Origin: Bradysia coprophila
Lineage: Eukaryota > Arthropoda > Insecta > Diptera > Sciaridae
DNA: 64,000 bases
NCBI RefSeq assembly: GCF_014529535.1
Contig: NW_023503293.1
Span: 6,577,374 to 6,641,373 of the forward strand
Direction: 5' to 3'
Position numbers and translations under genes: made by a program. Shown piece by piece: positions 31,616 through 43,504 of the stretch. The notes beneath the pieces are model-generated. The model was not told where the DNA came from, searched no databases, and saw only the letters and a list, made by a program, of their open reading frames with translations. Position 1 is the stretch's first letter. Every line of letters starts with the position of its first letter.

Positions 31616-34049
31616 TTAGTATCAAAAAGCAGTCGTTTGTTCCTCTCCGAGAGGTACATTTTATAGAGAAAACCAACAGAAGTCACTTCATTTGGGTGAT
31701 GGAGTCTCCAATGGAAGACATAAACCCCATATTGAGCTATCATTAGTATTCGATAGAGCACTGTCTCGAGTTCCACTGTCGCCATGGCCTGATGAAAAAT
31801 GGTATTTTGAACTGCATATTAATGCAAAAGCATTCAATTTTTTCTCAGATCGCAACAGTGGTCGAATGTCTTATCATTGATTAGACAATATTCCTGTCCT
31901 AATTGCACGGATTCGTTGACGATAATGAAGGCTTAGTCATCTGTCGGTTAACATTTCAACAAATGTAATTGCGCTTTATATTTATATGGAAGACGCAAAA
32001 CTCAAGTCGCATGTTTTTATTTCACTTATGAAGGTTCGAAAAAACTTTCATATGTTCACATAAACGTATGTGTAAACCCATGCTTTGTCTATACCAACCC
32101 AACAGCAAAGCGGTTAACTGGTCTGCGGGGAATCTGGCACACTGTGCCAAAAGAACGCACTTTTAAACTAGGCGTGGGGTAATTTGGCACACGGTGCTAA
32201 AACAACGCATTTTTCAACTACTTAAAAGGTTAACTCGCACACAATTTTTCGATACCAAAATTTTGTAAAAGGAGTCATTAAGTCGATGAGATGGCTAAAA
32301 AGCATTTGCAGCCATGAATTTGCGTGTGCGAGTTCACCTTTTACTTAGTTTAAAAGTGCATTCTTTTGCCACCGTGTGCCAAATTATCCCACATCGAATG
32401 TCATATTTTTGCTTCGTGTGCCAGATTACCCGATACCGGCACAAGGCTTGTCACTTAGCTTACTAACTGGCACAGTAAAATATTTCGGTAATGAAATAGT
32501 CTCAAAGATCAGCAACAAAGAGCAGCGAAACTCTGGTAGAGTGTTAAAAGATAATGTCGAAAAGAGTGTGCCCCATCGAGCTCAGTTAAATTAACTGGTT
32601 TGTTCCTAGTTAACTGGACCTTAATTTTTTCCAATGAGACCAGTTGAATGGTCTTTTCTCACTCTATAGTAATGATCTAGTCCCAAAATGATCATCTACC
32701 ATTTCACTAAGTCTGAATTAACAATCATCTGTTTTTATTCCGTTTTGCCTCCATGCACATGAATAGTGTTTGAAATGACAATTGTTACGTACACGGAGGC
32801 AAAACGGAATGAAAACGGATGACTGTGAGGCCAACTTAAGGAAATAATTATTCCAGAAAAATTCAGAGTTGAGGCGCTTCCTTTCCATATGGAAATCTTC
32901 CTGGCCAAACCTATAAAAGGATCTTGTGCACTGAAACCAAACATTACCTTTGTCGAAGGTGAACAGACAAATACCCAATAAACTGTTTAATATTTTCCGA
33001 TGAGCATTCAGCATCCTCCGAAAACAATTTCTTCGAAAATATATTCAACATGAGTGTGTGTGTGCCTTCCGCCATTGAAACGCCAAGGCTAAATCTTGAA
33101 TAAATTGAAATTTTATTTTCGTTTGATTCATTTTTAAGTAAAATGTTAATCATTGGGTGACACAACTAACGAATTTTCATGATGTATCTACTATAAAATT
33201 TAAATACCTTAATCTCTCTGTCTCTTTCTCCTCTTGAAATAATTAGGAATTCTATTTATGTTCTGAATATAAATAAAATGCAATGACATTATAATGTGAT
33301 TTTATTTGATTTAAAATTTTATTTAATAAAACCACCCATATTGAAGAATGGTTTTATTATTCAAAGCATAGAGTAGCGTAGATGCGTCTACACCAAATGT
33401 ATGTAATTCCAGTAGTTCATTATGTCGCATAGTTAATTTCACCACACCTAACCATACAGCACAGCGCACTAACCAACTCATAACAGTTAATGCACATCAG
33501 TTTATATATTAGGTGTAGTCAGTCAGTCAGTTTTGTCAACGAATATAATGAAATAATGGAATCCATTAGATGTCCTTCAAAAATGCATCATTCAAATTTA
33601 CATTCTCGGAGGGTGGGTAACCTAGTATGTGTACACACGAATTAATTGAGAAGACATCATGCGACGTCACGCAATTTTGAAGGTATACTTACTATCCGTA
33701 TAAGTTTCAGCGATTTCGTATTAGTTATTTCTGTGTTTGTTTTGAACGATTGACTTTAGGTAATTTCACGAATTGTAGGCCGAACGAAGTCTTCAAGCAA
33801 AAGAGTCCTAAAACAACCATCCCAAACAGTTACACCTGTAATTTTTCATGCAAAGGGCCGAAAACCCGAGAGACCCTCATTGCCCTCATTTTCGTCCCCA
33901 AAGTATGACAAATACATATATTTCCAATGATTTCGATGCTGACAAACAGCCACGGACTCAGACACTATCGCCCAAGTCGAAATAACTGAAGTATTTTCGA
34001 ACTACTTCAGTCCCTTTTGTGAGCTTGTTATTGAAGATGACTAATTGCA
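31616..34049. other. Gene-free repeat-rich stretch
   Basis: No gene was recognised. It contains dispersed repeat pieces near 32110-32375, including a 125-bp inverted-end element at about 32224-32347 (AAAAGGTTAACTCGCACAC against GTGTGCGAGTTCACCTTTT), and segmental repeat copy B. Past 32850 it is plain AT-rich DNA. Confidence 0.5.
32387..32810. repeat. Segmental repeat, copy B
   Basis: Same order of motifs as 27489-28010 without the MITE inserted there. It ends in the hairpin GTTTTGCCTCCATGCACATG against GTACACGGAGGCAAAAC (32741-32806), which is itself a short inverted repeat present in both copies. Confidence 0.8.
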
Positions 34050-34252
34050 CGGCACAGTAAAATAAACCAGGCAGTAGCGGTTCATTTTCGAAACGTCAAA
34101 TAAGGGACCTAATACACTGTATGAAAATGAACTCAAATGAACACTGCCATAAATTGAAAAATTTTATTCGCAAAAAATATAGGGCTACTAGATTATTCAA
34201 GTCCCTAGTCAAATCTCAGCGCTCCTGCCTGGTGAACTATACTCTGTCGTGC
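34050..34252. mobile_element. 203-bp MITE with about 28-bp inverted ends
   Basis: The left end CGGCACAGTAAAATAAACCA, GGCAG pairs imperfectly with the right end CTGCCTGGTGAACTATACTC, TGTCGTG. It contains GTTCATTTTCGAAACGTCAA and TTCAAGTCCCTAGTCAAA, the motifs that define the dispersed family seen at 17.3, 37.5 and 41.4 kb. Target duplication not identified. Confidence 0.65.
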
Positions 34253-35778
34253 TAATGGTTATAAGGATGACTTTTATTGTCGTGGATATTTGATGGTGTA
34301 TCGCTTCAATGATTTCTTCTAGAAGTGTGTGCCACAGATGAACTTTCTGACACGAACTTACCGCTGTCATGGGTAGGGTACGTATTATTTTGACTTTTGA
34401 CCACTTGAAATTTAGATGGTGAATGTATCGTGACGACCATACCAAGAGTATCATAGAGTCGCTTTTATTCTCATTATCATATAGGTTTCTTAAGAAACAG
34501 GTTAAAGACAACTTGAAAGCAGTTGCCACCCAAAGAACGATTCAGTGGATATTTTCGATATAAATTTTTAGACAATTTAGACATTTTCTGCAATTTATTC
34601 CCTTAAAATAGGCACAGCTTTGTGATCAACTCAGAGGTATCTTAACCTGTTCTTTGTGCACCTAAAATAGCATACAACAGAGTGTCCGTTTGCTTAGGTA
34701 GACAGTGCTTTTTTGGACAATTTAATCGACTATGACTTACCGTTCCAAGATGTACTTCTTACGATCGATTGTTGAATATCTAATTTTGTCGTTTCTGAAA
34801 TCACATGTGCTCAAAGACGTTTTTTTGGATTTCAACTAATTCGTACATTACCCGCTTTGATCGGTCGAATTTTGACAATTACATTGAGCCAGGAAACCAA
34901 TGTTGCATTTTATGCACACGAATGATTCATGGTGTAATGGTAGAGCGAATGCAAAAAGAGTGTTGGTTCAAAAAAAGTAAAAAAAAAAATCGGAAAAATT
35001 CTAACAAAATTAAAGAAGAATCAATATATGACCGGTGAGAAGGGTGACCAGTGACAAGCAATTATATCCATTGCATATAACAACAATGAAAGATCTCCAA
35101 ATAACAATTTTATAACAATTAAAATTCTAATCACGATTTTATAAAACTTAATTTATCTGCACATTTTACTTGTACGTTAAGTACATTATATAGTATACCA
35201 TACCGTATACCTGCCATATACCATACCATAACGCTTTATACATTATTCAATCTACAGCAGACAAAAACGAAACATAAGAAATCGATTCTCATTTATAAAC
35301 ATATCTACACCTATTATTTATCGACGTTTTTCAAATTTGTAAAACAAAAACTGATTAGATTAACATTTAATATTATACGCCAAGTCCAATATATACATAA
35401 CATAACACCTTAGCATGGGGTATCCAATCAGTAAATTGTATATAGGCAATTAAGCTAATGATTGATAGGTGAACGATGATCAACCGAATAGAGATCATTT
35501 GCATTTTAATTTATTTGAAATTTGTATTCTGTCGTTTGTGTGTACGGTTGGTTAATGTGCGTGTGTGCGTTCCAGAATAACGAAAAAGAAAAGAAATATT
35601 TCGTTATTTACCATGATCGATTTCTCTATGACCACATTATTCATTTGAAAATTTGTTTTTTTTCTTCGTCTAGGAATTCTCACAATTTCACTGGCACAAT
35701 CGTCCCGTCCAGGGCCTAAAAATTTTGAAGTAAAATGGTTGTTAAGCTCAAGAACAATTCCATATTTGTCCAACTTTC
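34253..35778. other. Gene-free AT-rich stretch
   Basis: Nothing supported as a gene. A simple repeat of ATACCATACC type lies at about 35193-35232. A weak tRNA-like string near 34921 was rejected. Confidence 0.5.
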
Positions 35779-36641
35779 ATGTTTCAAAATCTTCAGGAAG
35801 AAGTTGATGAACTTTTTCGACAAACTTTGGAAAATATTTGCAACATTAAAATGACCCCGAAAGTTTGGAGACAAACATCGTTACGTTATTCATTGGCTGG
35901 AATTGGCATAAGAAAACTTGAAGATTTGGCGATTCCCGCATATCTTTCTTCAATTTTTCAATCAAAAAATTTATCAAATGTTTTATTAGGTCAATTGAAT
36001 TTGGAGTTGGGACTACTTTTGAACAACAATACAGCTCGAATTGCGATTGCCATACGTTTGGGAGGGAAAGTATGCGAAAAACACACATGCCGATGTGGAA
36101 AAACTGTCGAAGAAAACGGCCACCACGGTTTATCGTGCATTAGGGGCGCTGGCAGAATTCCGAGACATGTAGGATTCAATAAAATAACCTTGAATGCCTT
36201 ATCTAAAATCGATTTCCCGAGCATGCTAGAACCGCCTGGAATAAGCAGATCGGACGGAAAGCGCGTTGACGGTGTAACCATCACTCCATGGGAACGAGCG
36301 ACACCGTTGCTCCATCATACCTGGCCCAATCAGCGAAAATCGCTGGCTCGGTCGCAGATCAATCAGAACGTCATAAACATAATCACTACATGGCATTAAA
36401 ACGTGACTACATATTCACTCCCATCGCTTTCGAAACGTTCGGGCCAATGGGAGAGGACACTAAGAAATTCATAAATAAAATCGGAAAACTGTTGCAACAA
36501 AAAACTGGAGAAAAGCGCTCGACAAATTTCTTGATACAACAATATTCAATAGAAATTCAGAGAGGAAACTGTGCATCAATTTTGAAAACGTTTGAAAATG
36601 AGGATGCTAATGCCGTTTCAAACATATTTGATTTGTTATAA
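35779..36641 (+). pseudogene. Broken 3' part of a retroelement: zinc knuckle and restriction-like endonuclease-type domain
   Basis: Two overlapping frames (35779-36399 and 36288-36641) form one decayed protein. The first has a post-RT region (WRQTSLRYSLAGIGIRKLE), a Cys/His cluster CEKHTCRCGKTVEENGHHGL with a following SC, and SRSDGKRVDGVTITPW. The second continues SDTVAPSYLAQSAKIAGS, FTPIAFETFGPMGED and RGNCASILKTF. Related retroelement proteins have a run such as LLWDATC between ITPW and the DT; here that core is lost and the reading frame shifts at about 36290-36310. The pattern fits the C terminus of a non-LTR element with a PD-(D/E)XK-type nuclease; clade unknown. A-rich sequence follows at 36810-36845. 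No N-terminal RT was found upstream. Confidence 0.7.
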
Positions 36642-37021
36642 ATCTAAAACTAATTAGAATAATTTCTTTTCATGTGTCGGGGCCGAAAATGAGGGAGTTT
36701 CGAGATTTTTCTCGGGTTTTCGACCCCTTACATGAAAATTTTTTTGAGTATCTGTTTTGGACGATTGATTTTAGGCACTTTCGCATGTAGCCCTCACAAA
36801 CAACTATTATAAAATAATTGAAAATAATAATTAAAAAAAAAAGTTATCCAATAACGAATAAAAAATTCCATATTTTGTATATTCATCTTAAGTTGGTCCA
36901 CATTTCAATTTCATTCCTACTGATACTACATTTTGTCGTCGTCTAATCTTTAATTCGTAAACTAAATACCCTCAATACAAACAACACACACTCTACGGAT
37001 AATAGCGGCAGAGTCAAAATA
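36642..37021. other. Spacer before the large duplication
   Basis: Gene-free; includes a foldback-like stretch at about 36665-36735 (GGGGCCGAAAATGAG against CTCGGGTTTTCGACCCC) and A-rich DNA. Confidence 0.45.
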
Positions 37022-38235
37022 GGTTTGTTCCAAGTAACTGTAAGCACGAAATTTGACTGGCCGAACGAACACGATTTCATCCACAGAGCTCGGTTTTCAT
37101 ACAAATATTTATGAGGTTATGTCTCTATGGATAAAATTTGACAGTAGTTTGACAATTCGTATGGCCTTGGAACAGACGGATTGAATAAAAATGACGCTGC
37201 GTTAGAAAGACTTGCGTGAGAAAGATTTTGAATTTCGACCCTACTTACGGCGTGAATAATGAAGTACAAGATTGATTATAAAGCATTACACGATGCTTAA
37301 AACAAACTGATCAAATCGCTATGTGGTGTTGCTTGATGTTAAGAAAAGGTTAATAGGATTCGAACTGCGTGAACTGAATGGAATACGTTGATTTTATTAT
37401 AATTCACGTATGCAGTTTTTCATGCAAAGGGACGAAACTCGAGAAAACTCAGGCGGGATCGCTTGATTTGACTAGGGACCTGAATAATCTAGTAGTAAAA
37501 TTAGTTCAATTTATGTCATTTGAGTTCATTTTCATGCAATGTATTAGGCCCCTTATTTGACGTTTCGAAAATGAACCGCTCCTGTCTGGCTTATTTCACT
37601 CTGCAGTGAAACTTTTCAAACATAGGTAGCTATGTTTTGACATTGGTAATATACATGTGTAATGCAATTAATAAATAGTTTCGTTGTGATTGTGACATTG
37701 TGTGATTTTTTCTCCGCCTGTACAAAAAATTTAGGTAAAAAATCCTCAAGATAATTCTCTCATTTCTTCACTTCAAGACGTTCCCTATTCGTAATGCAAG
37801 CAGACAATAACCACCTGCATGAAGTTCTAATCGAAATAATCAAAATTGAGATATTTTTCGTTATACCCTGACTACAATTCGGTAGCAAATCGGTTAGCAA
37901 TGTCATACGTGATTTTTATAACCTTTTTGAAAGTTAAATGTCCATCACTGCATAATCACCTCAAAAATCAGTACAGATATTGTAACAATGAGCGGATGTG
38001 CCGAATTTTTGTCACATTATCTAACTTTATGATTCTTGCATAAGCTTTTGCGTTACTTGATTAAGAATACTTAAACTTGGTTCAATTATTTTCTTAATTT
38101 TCTCTTTGGAAAAACCCTCGTTTTCAAACCCCGAAACATGAAATCATGCTTCGATGTCCTGAGCATATTTTTGAAAGTTGAAATGTTTTGCGCAAATACA
38201 AAATTATTAAGTCAACCAATAAAATTGCAAATTTA

Positions 38236-38442
38236 AGTATGGTTTCCACATAAAAAGAGCACTCCGTTTAGCCTCCGTCTACATGACAGTTGTAAAATAG
38301 AACAAAAGAACTGTCACGCAAACGGAACGGAAATTGAATTTATTTCAATTTTTTGCTCCGTTTACAGTTCATTTGTTCTATTTTACAACTGTCATGTAAA
38401 CGGAGGCTAAATGGAGTGCTCTTTTTAAGTGGAAACTATACT
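38236..38442. mobile_element. MITE copy in duplication copy 1
   Basis: Relative of the element at 28155-28366: starts AGTATGGTTTCCACATAAAA, has CTCCGTTTAGCCTCCGTC and ends GTGGAAACTATACT. The flanks (TTA and GTA) only loosely suggest a TAA-type target duplication, consistent with an older insertion that predates the large duplication since both copies have it. Confidence 0.78.
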
Positions 38443-39307
38443 GTAGCTCAACTGAGACAGGACCTACAATATTTTACGAGTTTTTAGCAATGGTCGCTTC
38501 GCTCATGTGCCCACAACATAAAAAAAACTTGCTTGAACCGACTTATCAAAAATTACATTTTGAAGCACTTATAATGTATTTGCGGAACGTATCTAATTGC
38601 TTAACAATCCTCTTTAGTTGTTGAACCTCGACTGCATTCGACTGAACACACAGCGTGAAACTTGTTAGAGAATTTGAGCATATTGAACGAAAGCGATAAT
38701 TTCCGTCTTATCTCCTGTAGTAGAAACAAAACGAAGCTCTCCGAGAAAGGCGCAATGTTTAAACTTTTTAAATGCTAACGTGTTAGCAACAATATTTTAT
38801 GTACATCAATGAAATCCTCATTTTTTACGAATACAATGTCAATTTACACACTAGTGCAGAAATCTGAAATTTTAATTTTTAAAGAGGATTCTGAGCTATC
38901 AGTAATCAGCCGAACTGGATGTGTTCCAAAAAAACTCAATCTCCATGTCGTCGGTTCAGTAACTTGAAAAGTGACGAGTGGTAGGACACACTATTGGCAA
39001 AAACTGTTTGATTACTGCATACCTTCCATGGCAAAAATGTGTATCTATAAAACAGGGAAAGGAAGTGTGTGGACATCCGTTTGAAGCAATATATCTCTCA
39101 CACCCTCTCAGATCACTGACAAAGGGAAATTAAGCTAAATTCTTATTATCTCGAATCAGTATCTCGAATCATAAATTCAAAAATAGTTTGACATTTTTGG
39201 GATTTGATATCTAATGGAAGTATTCATTTACATTTCAATACATAGGCCCTTCGACCCTATCATTAGGTAATGTAAATAACGGAGCAACAGTAGACACCAC
39301 TTAGAAT

Positions 39308-40109
39308 TTAGTCATGGCCATTACAGTGGCCACGACAGTGGCCACGGCAGTCAGCACCTGCACGAAGTTTTCCATTTTCATCGAAACACCACAGAACGGT
39401 GAACATTTTCTTCGCAACGTCAGCTTTGGGTCTTGTTCCAAACACAACAACATTAGATCGGGAATTGTGAGGAGTTGTTTCCCAGGATGATCGACCTTTG
39501 ACATTAACAATTCGTCGAATGCCCAAAATTCCTTCTAAGCCCAAATTCTTCAGTTCTGAATACAGTTCAGCGGCAAAGGACTCATCAGGTGTTTGCATTG
39601 GAGAATCGGTTGACAAAAACTCGAGTGGCTTTAGATTACCGTGTTTATCGAAGCTCCAAGTTTGAGGCACCACATACTGCTTCATCTTCGTGTCGTGTTC
39701 TATCCACAACGTTTCATTATCGGGTGCTACCACAGTGGTATCTAAAGAGAAAAATCTCGATTTAATTATGCGAATTATTCTCCATTAAAACTATCACAGA
39801 TAAAACCAAACTTTGTAAGCGATTTAGAACCAATCGCGTAGTCTTACCCTTAATTATCCAAGGCGAAGTAACTCCAATCGATTTCTGATCATTCAGAGTT
39901 TCGACGAGAACTTCGTCTTTCGATATATCAAAATGGCGATGCACCATTGCTAAACCAAACTCCTCTGCTACTCCATGCCTCTCAAAAATACGCCCGAAGT
40001 GTTCCAATTTCGATTTAACGTCATTTTCAGTAAACTTTTGTACTGCGACGCAAAAGTCGGGGATAGTACGGAAAAATTCGGAGTCTGGTCTCTCACACAA
40101 AACGCTCAT
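39308..40109 (-). CDS. Two-exon gene of unknown function, copy 1
   Basis: Exons 39848-40109 and 39308-39741 join through a 106-bp GT-AG intron into 231 residues. The protein is soluble, without a signal peptide or membrane segment. Conserved-looking parts are SEFFRTIPDFCVAVQKF, then FGLAMVHRHFDISKDEVLVE at about residues 50-70, a Trp-rich middle (LWIEHDTKMKQ, QTWSFDKHG) and the C-terminal CRGHCRGHCNGHD, a possible metal-binding tail made from a short DNA repeat. I do not recognise a named domain. The LxHRHF(D/E) pattern recalls hypothetical proteins common in fungi, which is a recollection, not a search result. An almost identical second copy lies 4197 bp away. No function is proposed. Confidence 0.75.
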
Positions 40110-40500
40110 TTTGTAGAACTATGCCGCAGCGATCGAACAGAATAATGACAACAACGAATCGTTTCGTGGAATGGTTTTTCTTCTAAATTTGTACGTCTAG
40201 TTATAGCCTGAGAAAATTAGATAATATTTTCCCTTCCGTTGATATGCACAAGTATTTGATAATAAAATATGGTTAATCATATTGTCGAACAGTAGTAAAG
40301 TGGCCGTGACGCAGTTCCCTTTACGATAAAAAAAACAGTTGAATATGCTTGAGCACAAATTTGGGATAGAGCCAATTGTTATCATAGCAGTACAATGTAC
40401 ATCTTTGCCGCACATAGTGCGGTCATAACGTGGAATGTACATTAATGCTGACAAATAATCTTCTGCACAGTTCTATCCTCATGGTATGCGGTGCCCCAAC

Positions 40501-40801
40501 ACATACATTTTTTTGGGGTACCTCCAACGCCGCTGGCTTAAAACACTTTATTATGTATCACAAATTTTATAAGCATGATATCCACTGAATCGTTCAAATT
40601 TTATTTAAGTCTACGTCTACCTGGTCTTAAATTTTTGTGAATATTTGTGAATATTTGGGAATATTTAGGAATATTTGGGAATATTTGGGAATATTTGGGA
40701 ATATTTAGGAATATTTGGGAATATTTGAGAATATTTGGGAATATTTGGGAATTTTGGGAATATTTGGGAATTTTGGGAATTAATTCCCAAATAATAGGCC
40801 C
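40501..40801. other. Spacer between the duplication copies
   Basis: 301 bp unique DNA, most of it the GGAATATTTG minisatellite listed separately. No gene. Confidence 0.6.
40637..40787. repeat. 10-bp minisatellite, about 14 units
   Basis: Head-to-tail copies of GGAATATTTG with variants TAGGAATATT, GAGAATATTT and, near the end, GGAATTTTGG. It gives spurious frames of repeated NIWEY or PKYSQIF type on either strand. It sits immediately before the start of duplication copy 2. Confidence 0.93.
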
Positions 40802-41870
40802 TGGTTTGTTCCAAGTAACTGTAAGCACGAAATTTGACTGGCCGAACGAACACGATTTCATCCACAGAGCTCGGTTTTCATACAAATATTTATGAGGTTA
40901 TGTCTCTATGGATAAAATTTGACAGTAGTTTGACAATTCGTATGGCCTTGGAACAGACGGATTGAATAAAAATGACGCTGCGTTAGAAAGACTTGCGTGA
41001 GAAAGATTTTGAATTTCGACCCTACTTACAGCGTGAATAATGAAATACAAGATTGATTATAAAGCATTACACGATGCTTAAAACAAACTGATCAAATCGC
41101 TATGTGGTGTTGCTTGATGTTAAGAAAAGGTTAATAGGATTCGAACTGCGTGAACTGAATGGAATACGTTGATTTTATTATAATTCACTAGAATTTCAAT
41201 AGCTGTGGCCCGAACGAAGTGAGGTACGTATGCAGTTTTTCATGCAAAGGGACGAAACTCGAGAAAACTCAGGCGGGATCGCTTGATTTGACCAGGGACC
41301 TGAATAATCTAGTAGTAAAATTAGTTCAATTTATGTCATTTGAGTTCATTTTCATGCAATGTATTAGGCCCCTTATTTGACGTTTCGAAAATGAACCGCT
41401 CCTGTCTGGCTTATTTCACTCTGCAGTGAAACTTTTCAAACATAGGTAGCTATGTTTTGACATTGGTAATATACATGTGACATTGTGTGATTTTTTCTCC
41501 GCCTGTACAAAAAATTTAGGTAAAAAATCCTCAAGATAATTCTCTCATTTCTTCACTTCAAGACGTTCCCTATTCGTAATGCAAGCAGACAATAACCACC
41601 TGCATGAAGTTCTAATCGAAATAATCAAAATTGTGATATTTTTCGTTATATCCTGACTACAATTCGGTAGCAAATCGGTTAGCAGTGTCATACGTGATTT
41701 TTATAACCTTTTTGAAAGTTAAATGTCCATCACTGCATAATCACCTCAAAAATCAGTACAGATATTGTAACAATGAGCGGATGTGCCGAATGTTTGTCAC
41801 ATTATCTAACTTTATGATTCTTGCATAAGCTTTTGCGTTACTTGATTAAGAATACTTAAACTTGGTTCAA

Positions 41871-42275
41871 CACGGAAAAAAAAGAAATATTCAATACCAA
41901 TTTAATGTAAAAAATTGGTATCGAATATATAAATATTTGTGGCGAATATATTAGATAAACATTTGTAGCAAATAATTAACTATATTCGTTACAAATATAT
42001 AAATATTTGTCCGAAATATATTTAATTATTTGCCACAAATATTTTTTTAATAATTCGTCATAAATAATTAAATATATTTGTAACAAATATTTACATATTT
42101 GCTACAAATATTTATATATTTGTAACGAATATATTTTGAAATAATTTGTCACAAATAATTAAATATAATTGTGACAAGCAAATTACCTGAAATTTTGTGA
42201 CAAATATAAATATATTTGTCACAAATATAAATATATTTCTAGCAAACAATTCTTTCCAAATCTTTTTTTTCCGTG
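41871..42275. mobile_element. 405-bp AT-rich inverted-repeat element inserted in copy 2 only
   Basis: The ends are CACGGAAAAAAAAGA and the complement TCTTTTTTTTTCCGTG. The empty site in copy 1 (CTTGGTTCAATTATTTTC, about 38078) defines the borders and gives AA as the apparent 2-bp target duplication. The interior consists of irregular repeats of ATATTTGT and ACAAATAT in both orientations (such as AATATATTTGTCACAAAT), so it can fold at many points. No coding capacity and no recognised superfamily. Confidence 0.88.
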
Positions 42276-42427
42276 AATTATTTTCTTAATTTTCTCTTTG
42301 GAAAAACCCTCGTTTTCAAACCCCGAAACATGAAATCATGCTTCGATGTCCTGAGCATATTTTTGAAAGTTGAAATGTTTTGCGCAAATACAAAATTATT
42401 AAGTCAACCAATAAAATTGCAAATTTA

Positions 42428-42634
42428 AGTATGGTTTCCACATAAAAAGAGCACTCCGTTTAGCCTCCGTCTACATGACAGTTGTAAAATAGAACAAAAG
42501 AACTGTCACGCAAACGGAACGGAAATTGAATTTATTTCAATTTTTTGCTCCGTTTACAGTTCATTTGTTCTATTTTACAACTGTCATGTAAACGGAGGCT
42601 AAATGGAGTGCTCTTTTTAAGTGGAAACTATACT
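42428..42634. mobile_element. MITE copy in duplication copy 2
   Basis: Copy of the element at 38236-38442 carried along in the duplication: same 207-bp length and same ends (AGTATGGTTTCC and GGAAACTATACT). Confidence 0.78.
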
Positions 42635-43504
42635 GTAGCTCAACTGAGACAGGACCTACAATATTTTACGAGTTTTTAGCAATGGTCGCTTCGCTCATGT
42701 GCGTACAACATAAAAAAAACTTGCTTGAACCGACTTATCAAAAATTACATTTTGAAGCACTTATAATGTATTTGCGGAACGTATCTAATTGCTTAACAAT
42801 CCTCTTTAGTTGTTGAACCTCGACTGAATTCGACTGAACACACAGCGTGAAACTTGTTAGAGAATTTGAGCATATTGAACGAAAGCGATAATTTCCGTCT
42901 TATCTCCTGTAGTAGAAACAAAACGAAGCTCTCCGAGAAAGGCGCAATGTTTAAACTTTTTAAATGCTATCGTGTTAGCAACAATATTTTATGTACATCA
43001 ATGAAATCCTCATTTTTTACGAATACAATGTCAATTTACACACTAGTGCAGAAATCTGAAATTTTAATTTTTAAAGAGGATTCTGAGCTATCAGTAATCA
43101 GCCGAACTGGATGTGTTCCAAAAAAACTCAATCTCCATGTCGTCGGTTCAGTAACTTGAAAAGTGACGAGTGGTAGGACACACTATTGGCAAAAACTGTT
43201 TGATTACTGCATACCTTCCATGGCAAAAATGTGTACCTATAAAACAGGGAAAGGAAGTGTGTGGACATCCGTTTGAAGCAATATATCTCTCACACCCTCT
43301 CAGATCACTGACAAAGGGAAATTAAGCTAAATTCTTATTATCTCGAATCAGTATCTCGAATCATAAATTCAAAAATAGTTTGACATTTTTGGGATTTGAT
43401 ATCTTTATTAATGGAAGTATTCATTTACATTTCAATACATAGGCCCTTCGACCCTATCATTAGGTAATGTAAATAACGGAGCAACAGTAGACACCACTTA
43501 GAAT

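Larger units (their letters stand above)
37022..40500. repeat. Large direct duplication, copy 1 (3479 bp)
   Basis: From GGTTTGTTCCAAGTAACTG to GGTATGCGGTGCCCCAAC this block is repeated at 40802-44698 in the same orientation, with only scattered single-base changes. Copy 1 lacks about 39 bp near 37398 and keeps about 35 bp near 37660 that copy 2 lost. It carries a MITE at 38236-38442, a dispersed-repeat end near 37465-37612 and the two-exon gene at 39308-40109. The left 2.2 kb otherwise hold no gene. Confidence 0.95.

Noticed and set aside
34921-34990. tRNA-like string GGTGTAATGGTAGAGCG
   Set aside because: Acceptor and T stems do not pair and the B box is degenerate.
42854-43159. 101-codon frame in duplication copy 2
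   Set aside because: The matching stretch in copy 1 has a stop (TGC TAA CGT near 38775), and the sequence has no recognisable domain.
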